Below are positions 63,964 through 64,000 of a DNA stretch of 64,000 nt, in pieces (within the stretch, counting starts at the first letter, position 1; each line of letters starts with the position of its first letter). Position numbers and translations under genes: made by a program. Location: positions 8,990,001 through 9,054,000 of the forward strand of contig NC_134830.1 of the NCBI RefSeq assembly GCF_004210375.1. Direction: 5' to 3'. Origin of the DNA: Tachypleus tridentatus (Eukaryota; Arthropoda; Merostomata; Xiphosura; Limulidae). The notes under the pieces are model-generated. The model was not told where the DNA came from. It was given only the letters and a program-made list of their open reading frames with translations, and searched no databases.

Positions 63964-64000
63964 ACAATCTATGGATAAAAATAGACTTGAAGAAGCGACT

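Larger units (their letters stand above)
54973..64000 (+). repeat. Tandem array, unit about 2.75 kb, each with a U5 snRNA gene
   Basis: The landmark GCGTCTAACAAGA followed by GTCTCACTCT recurs at 54999, 60763 and 63509. The last two are 2746 bases apart, and the array runs off the window. Unit 1 is lengthened by a 3.1-kb LINE (55335-58437) and lacks a segment of about 126 bases present in unit 2 (61381-61507). Units 2 and 3 differ at few positions, many of them homopolymer lengths. Each unit carries one U5 snRNA gene. Recurring short open frames in the units (around 58967, 59699 and their copies) have no recognisable domain and are not called. Confidence 0.95.

Noticed and set aside
54973-64000. 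Other snRNA or 5S genes in the U5 unit
   Set aside because: I looked for the 5' ends of U1, U2, U4, U6 and for 5S internal promoter sequences and saw none; a model search would be needed to exclude diverged forms.

Overview
This is animal nuclear DNA: AT-rich, with small exons split by long introns and many interspersed repeats. The abundant tRNA-derived SINEs are ones I associate with horseshoe crabs. I therefore infer a chelicerate, most likely a horseshoe crab; this rests on memory of the repeat families, not on a search.

Two host protein genes can be rebuilt completely from conserved exons, and they lie head to head. DDX19/DBP5, the DEAD-box helicase of mRNA export, is on the minus strand (33691 down to 11035, 11 coding exons, 473 residues). 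PARK7/DJ-1 is on the plus strand (37317/37440 to 48840, 5 coding exons, 188 residues from the inner start). DJ-1 has a possible presequence-like N-terminal extension and one GC-AG intron. The 3.6 kb between the two starts is filled with SINEs, a tRNA-Glu-like relic and a Penelope-like fossil.

Both genes sit between the arms of a 4.3-kb inverted duplication (about 3673-7965 and 50110-54412). Each arm carries the same nested insertion, an internally deleted mariner inside a SINE, together with a second SINE and a fossil LTR. Between the left arm and DDX19 is a 1-kb minisatellite with a unit of about 42 bp.

The right end (about 54973 to the window edge) is a tandem array with a period of about 2.75 kb. 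Each unit contains a U5 spliceosomal snRNA gene, recognised by loop 1, the Sm site, the 3' hairpin and a 3'-box-like element. Copy 1 has a Jockey-like LINE inserted immediately in front of the U5 start, flanked by a 10-bp target duplication, so the gene body is cut off from its promoter region. Copies 2 and 3 keep their 5' flank but lack one T of the U5 loop. A diverged relative of part of the unit lies in DJ-1 intron 3.

The left end (1-3240) holds two LINE remnants in opposite orientation: a Tx1/L1-like element (ORF1 plus APE endonuclease) running off the window, and an ORF1-like remnant whose 3' UTR fold is shared with the LINE at 55-58 kb.
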